A DNA stretch of 64,000 bases from Grimontia celer (GTDB lineage: Bacteria > Pseudomonadota > Gammaproteobacteria > Enterobacterales > Vibrionaceae), in contig NZ_FIZX01000002.1 of NCBI RefSeq assembly GCF_900055185.1, forward strand, positions 624,586 to 688,585, in the 5' to 3' direction. Made by a program: the position numbers and the translations under genes. Within the stretch, counting starts at the first letter, position 1, and each line of letters begins with the position of its first letter. Shown here one piece after another: positions 35,154 to 44,526 of the stretch. The notes under the pieces were generated by a model. It did no database searches, was not told the origin of the DNA, and saw nothing but the letters and a program-made list of their open reading frames with translations.

Positions 35154-37316
35154 ATGCTTAAAGCCCGCCGAGCCGCGATGGCTGCCTGTTTAAGCCTACC
35201 TCTTTCATTGCCTTCTTTGGCCGATGTCGATCTTGACGCGCTGTTAGATATGCCGCTCGAATCTTTGTCGGACACCAAGGTGGTTTCTGCAACGCGCACT
35301 TCACTGAGTCTTGCCGATATTCCGGCGGCGGTTCATGTGATCACTTCAAAAGAGATCAAGCGCTCTGGTGCAAGGTCAGTTGCCGACGTGCTGGTGTTAG
35401 CTCCGGGTTTACACGTGGCGAAATTCTCCAATTATGACTGGGGTATTGCGGCCCGCACCACTAACGAAGCGTTGAGCAATACCATGTTGGTAATGGTTGA
35501 TGGACGCAGCGTTTTCAATGGCATGTTCTCAGGAGTTGATTGGGACTTGATCCCGGTAAGCTTGGACAATATCGATCGTATTGAAGTGGTGCTCGGGCCA
35601 GTGGGAACGATTTGGGGTGGAAACGCCGCAAATGCCGTAGTTAACATCATCACTCTGGATGCCGAAGATGCGCCAAGAAAGCGCGTTTCTGCTTCTGTCG
35701 GTAATTACCACTATCAGGAATATCAGGTTCGTCACGGTGGCGAAGTCGCCGATAACTTTTTCCTGAGCGGTTATGCCGAGTTTGTTCAGCATATGCCATG
35801 GACGACGGACCAAGAACTCGTCAAAGAGCAGCAGCATTTCCGCGTTTACACGGAACGCTTCGGTATGCGTGGCGACTACCAGAATCTTGACCGTACCATT
35901 TCCTTCCAGGTAGGTGGCATTCGCTCGCGCGAGGATTACCAGTGGCTGAATTATCAACCTCACTTCCTGTTTCCAGGCCAGGATGTCGACGACTATGTTG
36001 CGTTTGATACTGAAATGCTCGCAGAAGAGTACTTCGCAGGTATCAAATACCTTCAGGATTTGAGTGAAGATACACACTGGGAACAGCAGTTTTGGCTGAC
36101 GTACAGCAGTAGCAATGGCAATGATCGCAATGCGTACTTCACCCGCTTCGATTCGGAAACCACTTATACAGATAACAATGTGTTTGGTGGTCACTTTATG
36201 GTGGGGCTCAACTATCGTTTGGTTGACGAGTATTTCCGCCCTTATTCGCAGCATGAGCAGTATACATATCCCTATGTTCGAGTGACGGATGAAGCGGGCT
36301 TCACTAACCAAAGCGTTGCCTTGTATCTCAACTACACCTATCCAATGACAGATACCACTCAACTGATGTTGGGTAACCGCTGGCAATACTTCAATCTGGT
36401 CGAAGATACTTTTGCTCAGCCGCAGGTGCGTTTGATGCAGGAGTTAGGTGATAACCAGCGAATTTGGGCTGGCTGGGGTCGCTCTGTTATTACGCCTGCA
36501 CGGCAGGGGAGAACGACCGATTTTCATCAGAATGCTTATGCGAGCAACGTGACTTTCTGCGAAGCAGGGAATCCAGGCAATTGCCTGCCTTATACCTTTG
36601 ACTATATGCAGATTATTGAGCGTCAGGGTAGTGAAGACATGCCTGTGCCTAAAATGGAAACTTTTGAGCTGGGCTACCGTTTTTGGGCGGATAAAACGGT
36701 GCAGTTTGATGCCAACCTGTTCCTGAGTGAAGAGACCGATATTCCTGCTTGGTTACTGGAAAGTGCTGATCGCGATTACATCTGGGAAAACTCCTCTCCT
36801 GGCACCGTCGGAACAATCGTCGATGTATACAAGTATAAGCAGATAGCTCCTTTGAGCTCACGAACCCATGGGGGTGAGTTGAGTATGAAATGGCAGCCAT
36901 CGAGCGATTTGCAAATTAACGCCAGCTACTCGTACCGTAAGATTAAAGCTGAGTGTCATGGTGATGTTTGTAGCAGCAGTGAAGGGCCACTTCGCAGCTA
37001 CGAAAACGAGCCAGTGCATCTTGCCAATGCCCAAATCATGTGGGATATCACGCCAGATCTTTGGGTCAGTAATGTTCTGAACTACGTCGCTGCTTCCAAA
37101 CCGGATGAGCTGGTGGGAAGTGAAGAAGAATATGGCTGGCCAGAAGTGCTGACATGGGACTTTATAGCAGGTTGGACACCTGGCAAAAACTTCCCTGAAT
37201 TCATCTTCTCGGTAGAGAACTTATTCAACGATCAAGTGAACGAGTTCCCTGCTAGCTACGGTGGCTTCGACAACGGCACTCAATACTGGCTAGAGATAGA
37301 TTGGCAGCTTCCATGA
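35154..37316 (+). CDS. TonB-dependent receptor
   Basis: A 720-residue outer-membrane receptor. The signal peptide is about 23 residues. The plug domain lies around 43-165 with I-T-S-K-E-I-K-R-S-G-A-R-S-V-A-D-V-L, M-V-D-G-R-S-V-F and I-E-V-V-L-G-P-V-G-T-I-W-G-G-N-A. The rest is a 22-stranded barrel. The substrate is unknown and no Fur box was seen nearby. Its stop overlaps the ATG of a YfiR-type gene (ATGA), which in turn overlaps a diguanylate cyclase gene. The three are therefore coupled, suggesting that ligand sensing at the outer membrane is linked to c-di-GMP production. Confidence 0.92.
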   Translation: MLKARRAAMAACLSLPLSLPSLADVDLDALLDMPLESLSDTKVVSATRTSLSLADIPAAVHVITSKEIKRSGARSVADVLVLAPGLHVAKFSNYDWGIAARTTNEALSNTMLVMVDGRSVFNGMFSGVDWDLIPVSLDNIDRIEVVLGPVGTIWGGNAANAVVNIITLDAEDAPRKRVSASVGNYHYQEYQVRHGGEVADNFFLSGYAEFVQHMPWTTDQELVKEQQHFRVYTERFGMRGDYQNLDRTISFQVGGIRSREDYQWLNYQPHFLFPGQDVDDYVAFDTEMLAEEYFAGIKYLQDLSEDTHWEQQFWLTYSSSNGNDRNAYFTRFDSETTYTDNNVFGGHFMVGLNYRLVDEYFRPYSQHEQYTYPYVRVTDEAGFTNQSVALYLNYTYPMTDTTQLMLGNRWQYFNLVEDTFAQPQVRLMQELGDNQRIWAGWGRSVITPARQGRTTDFHQNAYASNVTFCEAGNPGNCLPYTFDYMQIIERQGSEDMPVPKMETFELGYRFWADKTVQFDANLFLSEETDIPAWLLESADRDYIWENSSPGTVGTIVDVYKYKQIAPLSSRTHGGELSMKWQPSSDLQINASYSYRKIKAECHGDVCSSSEGPLRSYENEPVHLANAQIMWDITPDLWVSNVLNYVAASKPDELVGSEEEYGWPEVLTWDFIAGWTPGKNFPEFIFSVENLFNDQVNEFPASYGGFDNGTQYWLEIDWQLP

Positions 37317-37876
37317 TGAAACGGTCAATCCACCACTTTTATTACAGCTATAAAGCCAGAGCAATCGCGCTCTGGCTTTCGGCTTTGATTGTCTTTGCAA
37401 TCAGCACATGCGTTCGTGCACATGACATCCGAGATGATGATTTAAAAGCCGTTTACCTATTCCGTTTTGCCATGCTGGTCGACTGGAAGGCTTCGCATGG
37501 TATGTCGTCTCAATATCACTTCTGCGTAGATGCAGACAATGGTGTCAGTAAGAAGCTCGAGGAAATCGCGCTCAGCAAGCCTCAAGCTGTGTTTCACCAA
37601 ATCCGCAATGAACAAACACCGACTCCGGGATGCCATATCGTCTACACCACCACAAATGAAGCGGATCAAGTCTCTGCCTTGAAAGCGTCATTCCCCAACG
37701 CGCTTCTGGTAGGGGAAGGTCGTCGTTTCACTAGGGCGGGAGGCATGATGGCGTTTGTCCGCGTGAACAACCGCATTAAACCTCTTATCAGTAGAAGCAA
37801 TTTGGCGGGCGCTCCATTTTCCCTGCGTTCTCAATTACTTTCCATTGCAGTGATAGAAGGGGAGGACAAGGCATGA
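37313..37876 (+). CDS. YfiR-family periplasmic protein
   Basis: A 187-residue exported protein of the YfiR (DUF4154) family. A long hydrophobic signal (residues ~14-35) precedes a mature domain beginning near K-A-V-Y-L-F-R-F-A. The R-R-F-T-R-A-G-G-M-M-A-F and I-S-R-S-N-L-A-G-A motifs near the C-terminus are family-typical. In Pseudomonas YfiR represses the membrane diguanylate cyclase YfiN from the periplasm. Here the next gene encodes such a cyclase, overlapping by four bases. It overlaps the TonB receptor gene on the other side too. Confidence 0.9.
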   Translation: MMKRSIHHFYYSYKARAIALWLSALIVFAISTCVRAHDIRDDDLKAVYLFRFAMLVDWKASHGMSSQYHFCVDADNGVSKKLEEIALSKPQAVFHQIRNEQTPTPGCHIVYTTTNEADQVSALKASFPNALLVGEGRRFTRAGGMMAFVRVNNRIKPLISRSNLAGAPFSLRSQLLSIAVIEGEDKA

Positions 37877-39804
37877 TTCTTCGTTGGCTGAATAACCTCC
37901 CTCTCAGAATCAAACTGGTGTTACCAACTTGGCTTTTGATGACTTCAGGCGTTGTCCTGCTTGGCTTTGCCATTGAGAAAATCGCAGAAGACAAAATGGA
38001 ACAAAGCTTGATTGGCCGCACTGAGATTCTGACCAATGCAGCTGCGGTTAACCTGACTGCAGCGCTGGCGTTTGAAGATCAACGCACCGCGTTCGAGCAA
38101 TTAGAAGCCCTCCGTGTTGATCCGGATTTGATTGGTGCGCGAGTACTTAAATCGAATCGTACTGAGTTTGCTTCAGTGATGGATTTGCCATCCGATTGCC
38201 ATCCAACAGATGCGTCGATTATGTGTAGTGATACTAACTTCGAGCGTGTGAAGAAGCCGATTGTACTCGGACAGGAAATACTGGGATTCATCGAGGTGTA
38301 TGTCTCGCGAGAAGCCATTGAGGAAGAGCGACATTTCCTGGTTGGATACTTAACGGCAGGAACCAGCTTGCTCTCTTTGTTGGCGCTCGTGTTTGCACAA
38401 ATGCTTCACCGCTTGGTATCACACCCACTGGCGTCACTGCATCAGTCGATGTCTTCGATGCTGAGGTTGGGTGTGTTTGGTCGCGCTATTCCGGTTAAGC
38501 ACAAGGATGAGCTGGGACAGCTGACAGCCTGTTTTAACGATCTGATTTCAAACCTGTCCGAGCGCGATTACCAGCTCAAACAGACGCTGAATCAGTTGGA
38601 GAACAAGAGCCAATATATCGGTGAAGTCCTCGATACGATGGAAGATGGCGTCATGGTTATAGCGCCCGGCGATGTAGTGACCTATTTCAACCCGGCCGCA
38701 GAATATCTGCTGCGTCGTGTGAACTGTTCACCACGTAATCTGACCAAGTTGTTGAGAACCTTTGAACCAGTGTCTCGGGTTCATGCTCTTTCTCACGCTA
38801 TCGATAAACATCAGCCAATGAGGGGGATTGAACTGACTCATACCGCAACAGGTAAAGTGTTTCAGGTCAGTACGCAGCCGATGGCAGCAGCACAACATTC
38901 ACTGGTGCAGTTTGATGATGTGACGGATCAACGTGAGGCCGAGCAACGCCGGAAACTCGCTGAACTTATCTTTGATAAGAGTCAGGATGCGACACTCGTG
39001 ATGTCTAGGGATTTAACGATCAAGACGCAGAATGCGGCGTGTATCCATACCTTCGGGGTCCATCACTCATGGCACACAATGTCGACAGATGCTTCCTACA
39101 GACTAAGCTATGCGGAGCTCAAAACCTTGCTCACGACTGGAAACATGGAGTGGCATCGTATGCTGTCTGGTCATGGTGGTATTGATATACCTTGTCAGGT
39201 CGTCGCACGGACGCTGACCAACCATCGCGGTCGTGTTGAAGGCTTCGTGATTACCATTGTTGATTTGTCGGCGGAAATGGAAATTAAACGCCTCAACTAC
39301 ATAGCAAACCATGATGCGCTGACGGGATTGGCGAACCGTGCTCATGCTTTGGATAAGTTGACGCAAGACCATGACAAAGAGCGCGACATGCATGTGCTGT
39401 TTATCGATCTGGATGGGTTTAAGTCGGTGAATGATCAGTTTGGTCATCAGGTCGGTGATGAACTGCTGAAAGTAGTCGCTGAGCGTCTGAAGTCATCAGT
39501 TTCACGTCGTGATTTTGTGTCCCGTTTATCTGGAGACGAGTTCTTGATTGCGCTTTATGGCAATGTGCCAGTCGATACCGTTGCCAATCGACTTCTCGAA
39601 AAGCTCAGCGATGAAATTGTGATTAATAACTGTAAACCAAAGGTGAGTGCGAGTATTGGTGTACGTTATTGGTCAGCGAATGATCCGTCATCGCTGGCAC
39701 AAGTTATTGAGCAGGCTGATAAGGCCATGTATGACGCGAAAGCCAATGGTAAAAACCGCTTTTCAATGTCTGAGAAAAATGCAATAACCACAAAGCTAGT
39801 GTGA
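37873..39804 (+). CDS. Membrane diguanylate cyclase (YfiN-like, HAMP-PAS-GGDEF)
   Basis: A 643-residue inner-membrane enzyme making c-di-GMP from GTP. One transmembrane helix (~18-38), a periplasmic domain of ~125 residues, a second helix (~155-178), a HAMP segment, two PAS-like domains (~255-365 and ~370-470) and a C-terminal GGDEF domain are visible. The active-site motif is S-G-D-E-F, an accepted active variant. The inhibitory R-x-x-D site is S-R-R-D, so product feedback inhibition is probably absent. The periplasmic domain is the likely docking site for the YfiR protein encoded upstream. Confidence 0.92.
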   Translation: MILRWLNNLPLRIKLVLPTWLLMTSGVVLLGFAIEKIAEDKMEQSLIGRTEILTNAAAVNLTAALAFEDQRTAFEQLEALRVDPDLIGARVLKSNRTEFASVMDLPSDCHPTDASIMCSDTNFERVKKPIVLGQEILGFIEVYVSREAIEEERHFLVGYLTAGTSLLSLLALVFAQMLHRLVSHPLASLHQSMSSMLRLGVFGRAIPVKHKDELGQLTACFNDLISNLSERDYQLKQTLNQLENKSQYIGEVLDTMEDGVMVIAPGDVVTYFNPAAEYLLRRVNCSPRNLTKLLRTFEPVSRVHALSHAIDKHQPMRGIELTHTATGKVFQVSTQPMAAAQHSLVQFDDVTDQREAEQRRKLAELIFDKSQDATLVMSRDLTIKTQNAACIHTFGVHHSWHTMSTDASYRLSYAELKTLLTTGNMEWHRMLSGHGGIDIPCQVVARTLTNHRGRVEGFVITIVDLSAEMEIKRLNYIANHDALTGLANRAHALDKLTQDHDKERDMHVLFIDLDGFKSVNDQFGHQVGDELLKVVAERLKSSVSRRDFVSRLSGDEFLIALYGNVPVDTVANRLLEKLSDEIVINNCKPKVSASIGVRYWSANDPSSLAQVIEQADKAMYDAKANGKNRFSMSEKNAITTKLV

Positions 39805-39891
39805 ATATGGAAACTCAGTCGAAACTCAACTCGAGGCGACCGGTGCATTTTGTTAGTGTCGGTCAAAAGAGCAACAATAAGGGACGTTGAA

Positions 39892-40515
39892 ATGACATTG
39901 GAAGGCGCGATTACTTTCACCATCGCCATCTTCATTTTTGTTATCACTCCTGGGCCAGGTATTTTTGCGATTCTGGCTCGTGCGATGATTACAGGTTGGC
40001 GTGATTGCGTGGCGATTTCTGCAGGTATGGTAACAAGTGATCTTATTTACCTTACGCTGGCATGTTTTGGTTTGGCAACGATCGCTGAAAACTACGCGAC
40101 CTTGTTTACCATCATTCGTTATGTGGGCGCGGCGTACCTGATTTACCTTGGCTACAAGATGTTTAAGGCGTTGCCACAAGTGGCCGAGCTTTCTGAAAAG
40201 CCAGCCAAGAAATCTTCAGGTGTGATGGCTGACTATATGCAGGGTGTTTTGATCTCAGCGTCGAACCCGAAAGTGATCCTGTTCTATATCGCGTTCCTGC
40301 CGACCTTTATGGACCTGACGATTCTGAGTATGGGTGATGTGGTGTTGGCGAATGTGCTGGCAGGTTTTGCTTTGATGAGTGGCGCGATGCTGATTGCTGT
40401 TTGTGCAGACAGAGCCGCCAAACTGCTGAAAACTGAGAAAGCCATTAAGCGCATGAATCGAAGTGCCGGTTCCATAATGATTGGTGCGGGTGCCTATTTG
40501 GCTGTCAGCCGGTAA
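39892..40515 (+). CDS. LysE/RhtB family amino-acid exporter
   Basis: A 207-residue inner-membrane protein with six predicted helices and the family hallmark I-T-P-G-P-G near the N-terminus, plus S-N-P-K-V-I-L-F-Y in the middle. Such carriers export amino acids or related compounds. The ATG at 39892 follows AAGGGA. The frame extends 14 codons upstream without support. A shared terminator separates it from the convergent LysR gene. Confidence 0.9.
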   Translation: MTLEGAITFTIAIFIFVITPGPGIFAILARAMITGWRDCVAISAGMVTSDLIYLTLACFGLATIAENYATLFTIIRYVGAAYLIYLGYKMFKALPQVAELSEKPAKKSSGVMADYMQGVLISASNPKVILFYIAFLPTFMDLTILSMGDVVLANVLAGFALMSGAMLIAVCADRAAKLLKTEKAIKRMNRSAGSIMIGAGAYLAVSR

Positions 40516-40533
40516 GTTTAAGAATTCGAAAGT

Positions 40534-40562
40534 AAAAAGCAGCCTAAGGGCTGCTTTTTTTG
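40534..40562. terminator. Bidirectional intrinsic terminator
   Basis: AAAAAGCAGCC-TAA-GGGCTGCTTTTT plus further T. It serves the LysE exporter and the convergent LysR gene. Confidence 0.9.
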
Positions 40563-40577
40563 TTCCTTTGATTCCCA

Positions 40578-41435
40578 TTAAGCAATTTTGGTCTGAGAAG
40601 CCGTGAACTGATGTGAAATGGAGGAAATCACAGATGGCGTAATCATTGGATGTGAGTGGGTCGCTGAAACAATCACAATATCAATGGCAGGGAGCGGCGG
40701 TAAATTAGCGCCTGAAAGCACCTTCAGATCTGGTGGTACGCTTCCCGTCGCCATCGCGGAAAGTGCTTGTTGGCTTCGTACCAAGCCCACCAAGGTTGAA
40801 GCACTGGTGGTGAAGGCGACCAAATCGACATCAATACCAAACTTGCCGAGTCCATCGAGTGCGGTGGTGTGGAACTTACAGCTTTTATCAAACAAAGCTA
40901 ATGGCAAGGGTCGGCGTTCCACCAGTGTAGGGTCATTACCACATACCCAGACGCCTTTATCATGCTTTAACAGCCAACCTTCGTCAGAATCTGGGGCTCG
41001 GGTGACGATGGCTAAGTCCAAATCACCGCTGTCGAGGCGTTGACGTAAACGAACGCTGGAAGCGCAAAGCACATTAAAGGTCACGTTGCCGAGTTGCTGT
41101 CGAAAAGCTTCAAGCAGCTCGGGCAGCAGCGATTCTGCATAATCGTCAGGACATCCAATACGGATAGGTCGGGCGTTGTCTTCGCGTTTGAAAGCGTCCA
41201 ATGCTTCGTCGTGTGAGGCTACCAGCCTTCGGGCGTGACTAACCAATCGCTGTCCGGCAAGGCTGACGGTAAGTGGCCTTTTATCTCTATCAAACAGCGG
41301 ATTGCCGAGCTCTTCCTCCAGTTTTTTTATCTGCATGCTGATGGCAGATTGCGTGCGGTGAATCTGTGCGGCGGCACGGGTAAAACTGCCTGTGTCCACG
41401 ATGGCTAAAAAGCTTCGCAGTGAATCGATATCCAT
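40578..41435 (-). CDS. LysR-family transcriptional regulator
   Basis: A 285-residue LysR regulator. Its start is canonical (M-D-I-D-S-L-R-S-F-L-A-I-V-D-T-G-S-F-T-R-A-A) and a winged helix with T-Q-S-A-I-S-M-Q-I-K-K-L-E-E as recognition helix follows. The C-terminal domain is a two-lobed effector-binding fold. It is divergent from two glutathione transferase genes, 122 bases between starts, and convergent with the LysE exporter. Either could be its target, with the transferases more likely by orientation. Confidence 0.92.
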   Translation of the reverse strand: MDIDSLRSFLAIVDTGSFTRAAAQIHRTQSAISMQIKKLEEELGNPLFDRDKRPLTVSLAGQRLVSHARRLVASHDEALDAFKREDNARPIRIGCPDDYAESLLPELLEAFRQQLGNVTFNVLCASSVRLRQRLDSGDLDLAIVTRAPDSDEGWLLKHDKGVWVCGNDPTLVERRPLPLALFDKSCKFHTTALDGLGKFGIDVDLVAFTTSASTLVGLVRSQQALSAMATGSVPPDLKVLSGANLPPLPAIDIVIVSATHSHPMITPSVISSISHQFTASQTKIA

Positions 41436-41557
41436 TCCCGATCTGTCCTTGCATCATGAAAGCGAATACTAGGTATCAAAACTATGCGTTAGAAACCTGT
41501 CCTGCTTCTGAGCATACTCGTTCACATCAACAAAAAGCAAAGGGAAAGGAGAGCCTA

Positions 41558-42217
41558 ATGAAACTGATAATCGCCAACAAGAATTACTCAACATGGTCAC
41601 TACGTGGCTGGCTGGTTCTCCGCGGCTTTGATATTGATTTTGAAGAAGTTGATCTCGATTTGTTCACGGATGCTTTTTACACCGAGGTCGGAAAACACTC
41701 TGGTGCTGGGAAGGTTCCTGTGCTGGTGGATGGAGATGTTGCTGTTTGGGACTCTCTGGCTATCTGTGAGTACGTTAATGAACAATATCTCAACGGAAAA
41801 GGCTGGCCTGAAGGCGTCGCTCAGCGTGCCAAGGCGCGTACACTTTCTGCTGAAATGCATTCTGGATTCACGACACTTCGCGGGGAGATGCCAATGAACA
41901 TCCGTGCGCGCCGCAACGTTTCAGCTTCAGATGCGTGCTTAAAGGATATCGCGCGCATAGATGAGATCTGGACTGAGCAAATGGCACAGTTTGGTGATAA
42001 AGGTGGCTGGCTGTTTGGTGATTTCTCGATTGCTGATGTGATGTATGCGCCTGTTGCGTTGCGCTTTTTGACTTATGGGGTTTCTGTGTCCGCTGAAGCG
42101 CAGCGCTACATGGAAAAAGTGTTGGGTAGCGTCGCGATGAAGCAATGGATTCAAGAATCCAAACTGAACACGGTTGTGGTGCCGCAAGGAGAAGTGGGCA
42201 CAGACGTGGCTGAGTAA
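41558..42217 (+). CDS. Glutathione S-transferase
   Basis: A 219-residue cytosolic GST. The N-terminal thioredoxin-like domain starts I-I-A-N-K-N-Y-S-T-W-S-L-R, where the serine after Y could be the catalytic hydroxyl, with the V-P-V-L glutathione-binding turn and D-S-L-A-I. A helical C-terminal domain with F-S-I-A-D-V-M follows. Conjugates glutathione to electrophiles. AAAGGAG precedes the ATG. The frame extends 46 codons upstream without support. A second GST starts 12 bases after it. Confidence 0.92.
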   Translation: MKLIIANKNYSTWSLRGWLVLRGFDIDFEEVDLDLFTDAFYTEVGKHSGAGKVPVLVDGDVAVWDSLAICEYVNEQYLNGKGWPEGVAQRAKARTLSAEMHSGFTTLRGEMPMNIRARRNVSASDACLKDIARIDEIWTEQMAQFGDKGGWLFGDFSIADVMYAPVALRFLTYGVSVSAEAQRYMEKVLGSVAMKQWIQESKLNTVVVPQGEVGTDVAE

Positions 42218-42229
42218 TAGGAGAACGGA

Positions 42230-42829
42230 ATGCTTGTATACGGAGATATGAAGTCCGGAAATTGCCTGAAAGTGAAACTGATACTTTCATTTCTGGAGAT
42301 TAAGCACGATTGGCTGCATGTCGATATTTTGAAAGGCGAGACGAAAACGACCGAATTTCTGGCGGTGAACCCCAATGGGAAGATACCCGCAGTCGTTTTG
42401 GATGATGGCCGTGTATTGTCTGAATCAAATGCCATTCTGGGCTATTTTGCAGAAGGTACCTCTTATCTGCCGACAGATAACTTCTTAAAAGCCAAAGTCT
42501 ACGAATGGCTTTTCTTTGAACAATACTCGCATGAGCCATTTATTGCGGTTGCCCGCTTCATTCAGAAATACCAGGGAATGCCTGAAGAGCGGCTTGATGA
42601 ATACCACTCCCTACAGGCTGGTGGACACAAAGCACTGAAATTGATGGATCAGCAGCTTGGAAAATCAGCCTTCATTGTTGGTGATACCATGACGATCGCA
42701 GACATCTCGTTGTACGCTTACACACACGTGGCGCACGAGGGCGGGTTCAGCTTGGAAAGCTATCCAAACATTCTGCGTTGGATAAATGCTATCGCCGACA
42801 GTGAGCATTACGTCGGAATGCCCGATTGA
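42230..42829 (+). CDS. Glutathione S-transferase
   Basis: A 199-residue GST paralogue in operon with the previous one. The N-terminal domain includes S-G-N-C-L-K-V-K with a possible Ser/Cys active residue, N-P-N-G-K-I-P-A-V and E-S-N-A-I (the glutathione-binding S-x-A motif). The C-terminal domain has M-T-I-A-D-I-S. It resembles stress-related beta-class-like transferases. The substrate is unknown. Confidence 0.92.
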   Translation: MLVYGDMKSGNCLKVKLILSFLEIKHDWLHVDILKGETKTTEFLAVNPNGKIPAVVLDDGRVLSESNAILGYFAEGTSYLPTDNFLKAKVYEWLFFEQYSHEPFIAVARFIQKYQGMPEERLDEYHSLQAGGHKALKLMDQQLGKSAFIVGDTMTIADISLYAYTHVAHEGGFSLESYPNILRWINAIADSEHYVGMPD

Positions 42830-42851
42830 AGCTCTGACAAATCCAACATTA

Positions 42852-42875
42852 AAACCGCCGCATATGCGGCGGTTT
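42852..42875. terminator. Bidirectional terminator palindrome
   Basis: AAACCGCCGCAT and its exact complement, between the GST operon and the convergent toxin gene. Confidence 0.8.
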
Positions 42876-42897
42876 CTCATTCAATTCACAATATCCA

Positions 42898-44367
42898 TTA
42901 CTGCGCAGCTTGAATGCTGATCTCTACTTCACCAAAGCCGAGCACACGCATTTCATCAGTATCCAAATTGGTTTCCAGCTCAATATCACCCTGACGAAGC
43001 GTTTCCGTCACACTGCGTTTAGAGCGACGCGACTCAGAGATAGGTTGTGCCTGCCCAATATCGATGGTGCCTGCATACTGGGATTCTGCATAGAAATCAC
43101 CGGAAACAACAGCCTCGAACGGACGAAGGCTTTGGCTGGTGACGCTCTGCATGTTCTGTAAGCCATTTTCCTGAATGGCCCAACTCCAATCCCACCATTG
43201 TGATGCGCCCGGGATGTGGCGAATATTCCACTGGTGACGAATATCGGCGGACGGTTCACTGGCGCGCCCCATGGTGAAAGTATGTTTGTGGGTAGGACGG
43301 TTGGTTGGGTGGGTGTGCCATGCGTTACCACTCCAGCGAAGGAAGCCGTCGAATTCGACATCATAACTCACGTCTGCGCTGAATCGGTAAGGGTAGGAGA
43401 TACTTGAACGGTATAGCTCCACGCGAATAGGAATCTCAGAATTGGCAGGTACCATAGGGCGAGCCTGAAGTGTGACCGCTTCTGAGGTCGCACCACCATT
43501 GGTGTTCGCCCAGCTTTGGTTAGCTTCCAGTTTGATCGTCAATTCTGTTTCGCCGACCAAAGGCCACTGGAACGTATTTTTGGTTTGCACGGATTGCGAG
43601 AAACCATAAGTGTTGGTTTTCGACCAGTTAGTGGATTCATCCACTTTGAGGTCAATGACCACCTGCTGTGCGATGTCGCTGCGGTTTCTAGCCGTTGCAT
43701 ACACGGTTTTCACCAACTGCTTGCTGGACTCAGTCACATCACCGTGCCAGAAATCATCACTGTTCAGTGTGTAATTGAAGTTGCTGACTTTGATAGCCGT
43801 TTTCTCGTCGCACCGGTACCCGTCACATGAGCCACGGTTGTTGCCTTGAATTACCCATTTGTCACCTTCCTGTCGGACCGACATGTCTCTGCCAACATAA
43901 GGGCTACTGTTTCCGCTGACCCAAGCGTACCCAAGGTTGTGGGCTAGATTGCTGAGCGGGCGGATAAACTTGCCTTCATCCGAAACCAGATTGTATTGAA
44001 TATCGATTTCTTCTCCTTCAGGCAAAGTATGTTTCGCCACGTCAGGAATCCCTGTATTTCCCGTGTTGGTTGGATGGCACCACGTACTGTAGTTGGGTAA
44101 ATCCTGTTTTATTCGTCCTTCATGTCCAGTCCCCATGATGACCCAGTCATCTTTCAAACCGGTAATTTGCCACTGACCCATTTTCGACAGCAGATAGTCG
44201 CGATGTAATGTGGCCTCACTGCGTGTGATGGGACGATAACCAGAGCGACATACATCTTCTCCTTGGTAGTCGACAACAAGCTGATCAGGAAAAATCTTCG
44301 CAAAGCTGGGTGTAGAAAACGCTGAAAACAAAGACAGGGTGATCAGCGATAGGGTGACTCTAGGCAT
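42898..44367 (-). CDS. Aerolysin-family pore-forming protein
   Basis: A 489-residue homologue of Aeromonas proaerolysin, close in length to the type protein. A ~23-residue signal peptide is followed by domain 1 (V-C-R-S-G-Y-R-P-I). The four conserved cysteines form the expected pairs (V-C-R-S with T-W-C-H; S-C-D-G-Y-R-C). The body has A-I-K-V-S-N-F, N-W-S-K-T-N-T-Y-G and W-P-L-V-G-E-T-E-L, and the insertion-loop region is N-T-N-G-G-A-T-S-E-A. A basic site R-S-K-R at 448-451 before the C-terminal propeptide is the likely activation cleavage point and fits a furin-type consensus. GGAGA precedes the ATG. It lies 159 bases downstream of a ToxR/ToxS-like pair on the same strand. Confidence 0.95.
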   Translation of the reverse strand: MPRVTLSLITLSLFSAFSTPSFAKIFPDQLVVDYQGEDVCRSGYRPITRSEATLHRDYLLSKMGQWQITGLKDDWVIMGTGHEGRIKQDLPNYSTWCHPTNTGNTGIPDVAKHTLPEGEEIDIQYNLVSDEGKFIRPLSNLAHNLGYAWVSGNSSPYVGRDMSVRQEGDKWVIQGNNRGSCDGYRCDEKTAIKVSNFNYTLNSDDFWHGDVTESSKQLVKTVYATARNRSDIAQQVVIDLKVDESTNWSKTNTYGFSQSVQTKNTFQWPLVGETELTIKLEANQSWANTNGGATSEAVTLQARPMVPANSEIPIRVELYRSSISYPYRFSADVSYDVEFDGFLRWSGNAWHTHPTNRPTHKHTFTMGRASEPSADIRHQWNIRHIPGASQWWDWSWAIQENGLQNMQSVTSQSLRPFEAVVSGDFYAESQYAGTIDIGQAQPISESRRSKRSVTETLRQGDIELETNLDTDEMRVLGFGEVEISIQAAQ

Positions 44368-44402
44368 GGCTTTTTCTCCATTGTTTTTAGATGTTGTGTT
44401 CC

Positions 44403-44420
44403 TGCGTTATTGGTAACGCA
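44403..44420 (-). promoter_or_regulatory. Inverted repeat in aerolysin-gene leader
   Basis: TGCGTTA-TTGG-TAACGCA, 36 bases before the toxin start. Immediately upstream on the same strand AGCACC and GGTGC can form another stem. Could be an operator or a 5'-UTR structure. Confidence 0.4.
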
Positions 44421-44526
44421 AAGTCAGCATGGCACCGCTCTTGGGAGGTGCTAACTGAAAAACAATGAAAAGTAATCGCCAATAAAATCATTGTATTACG
44501 ACTGTGTTTTCAAACTTACTCTTGCT

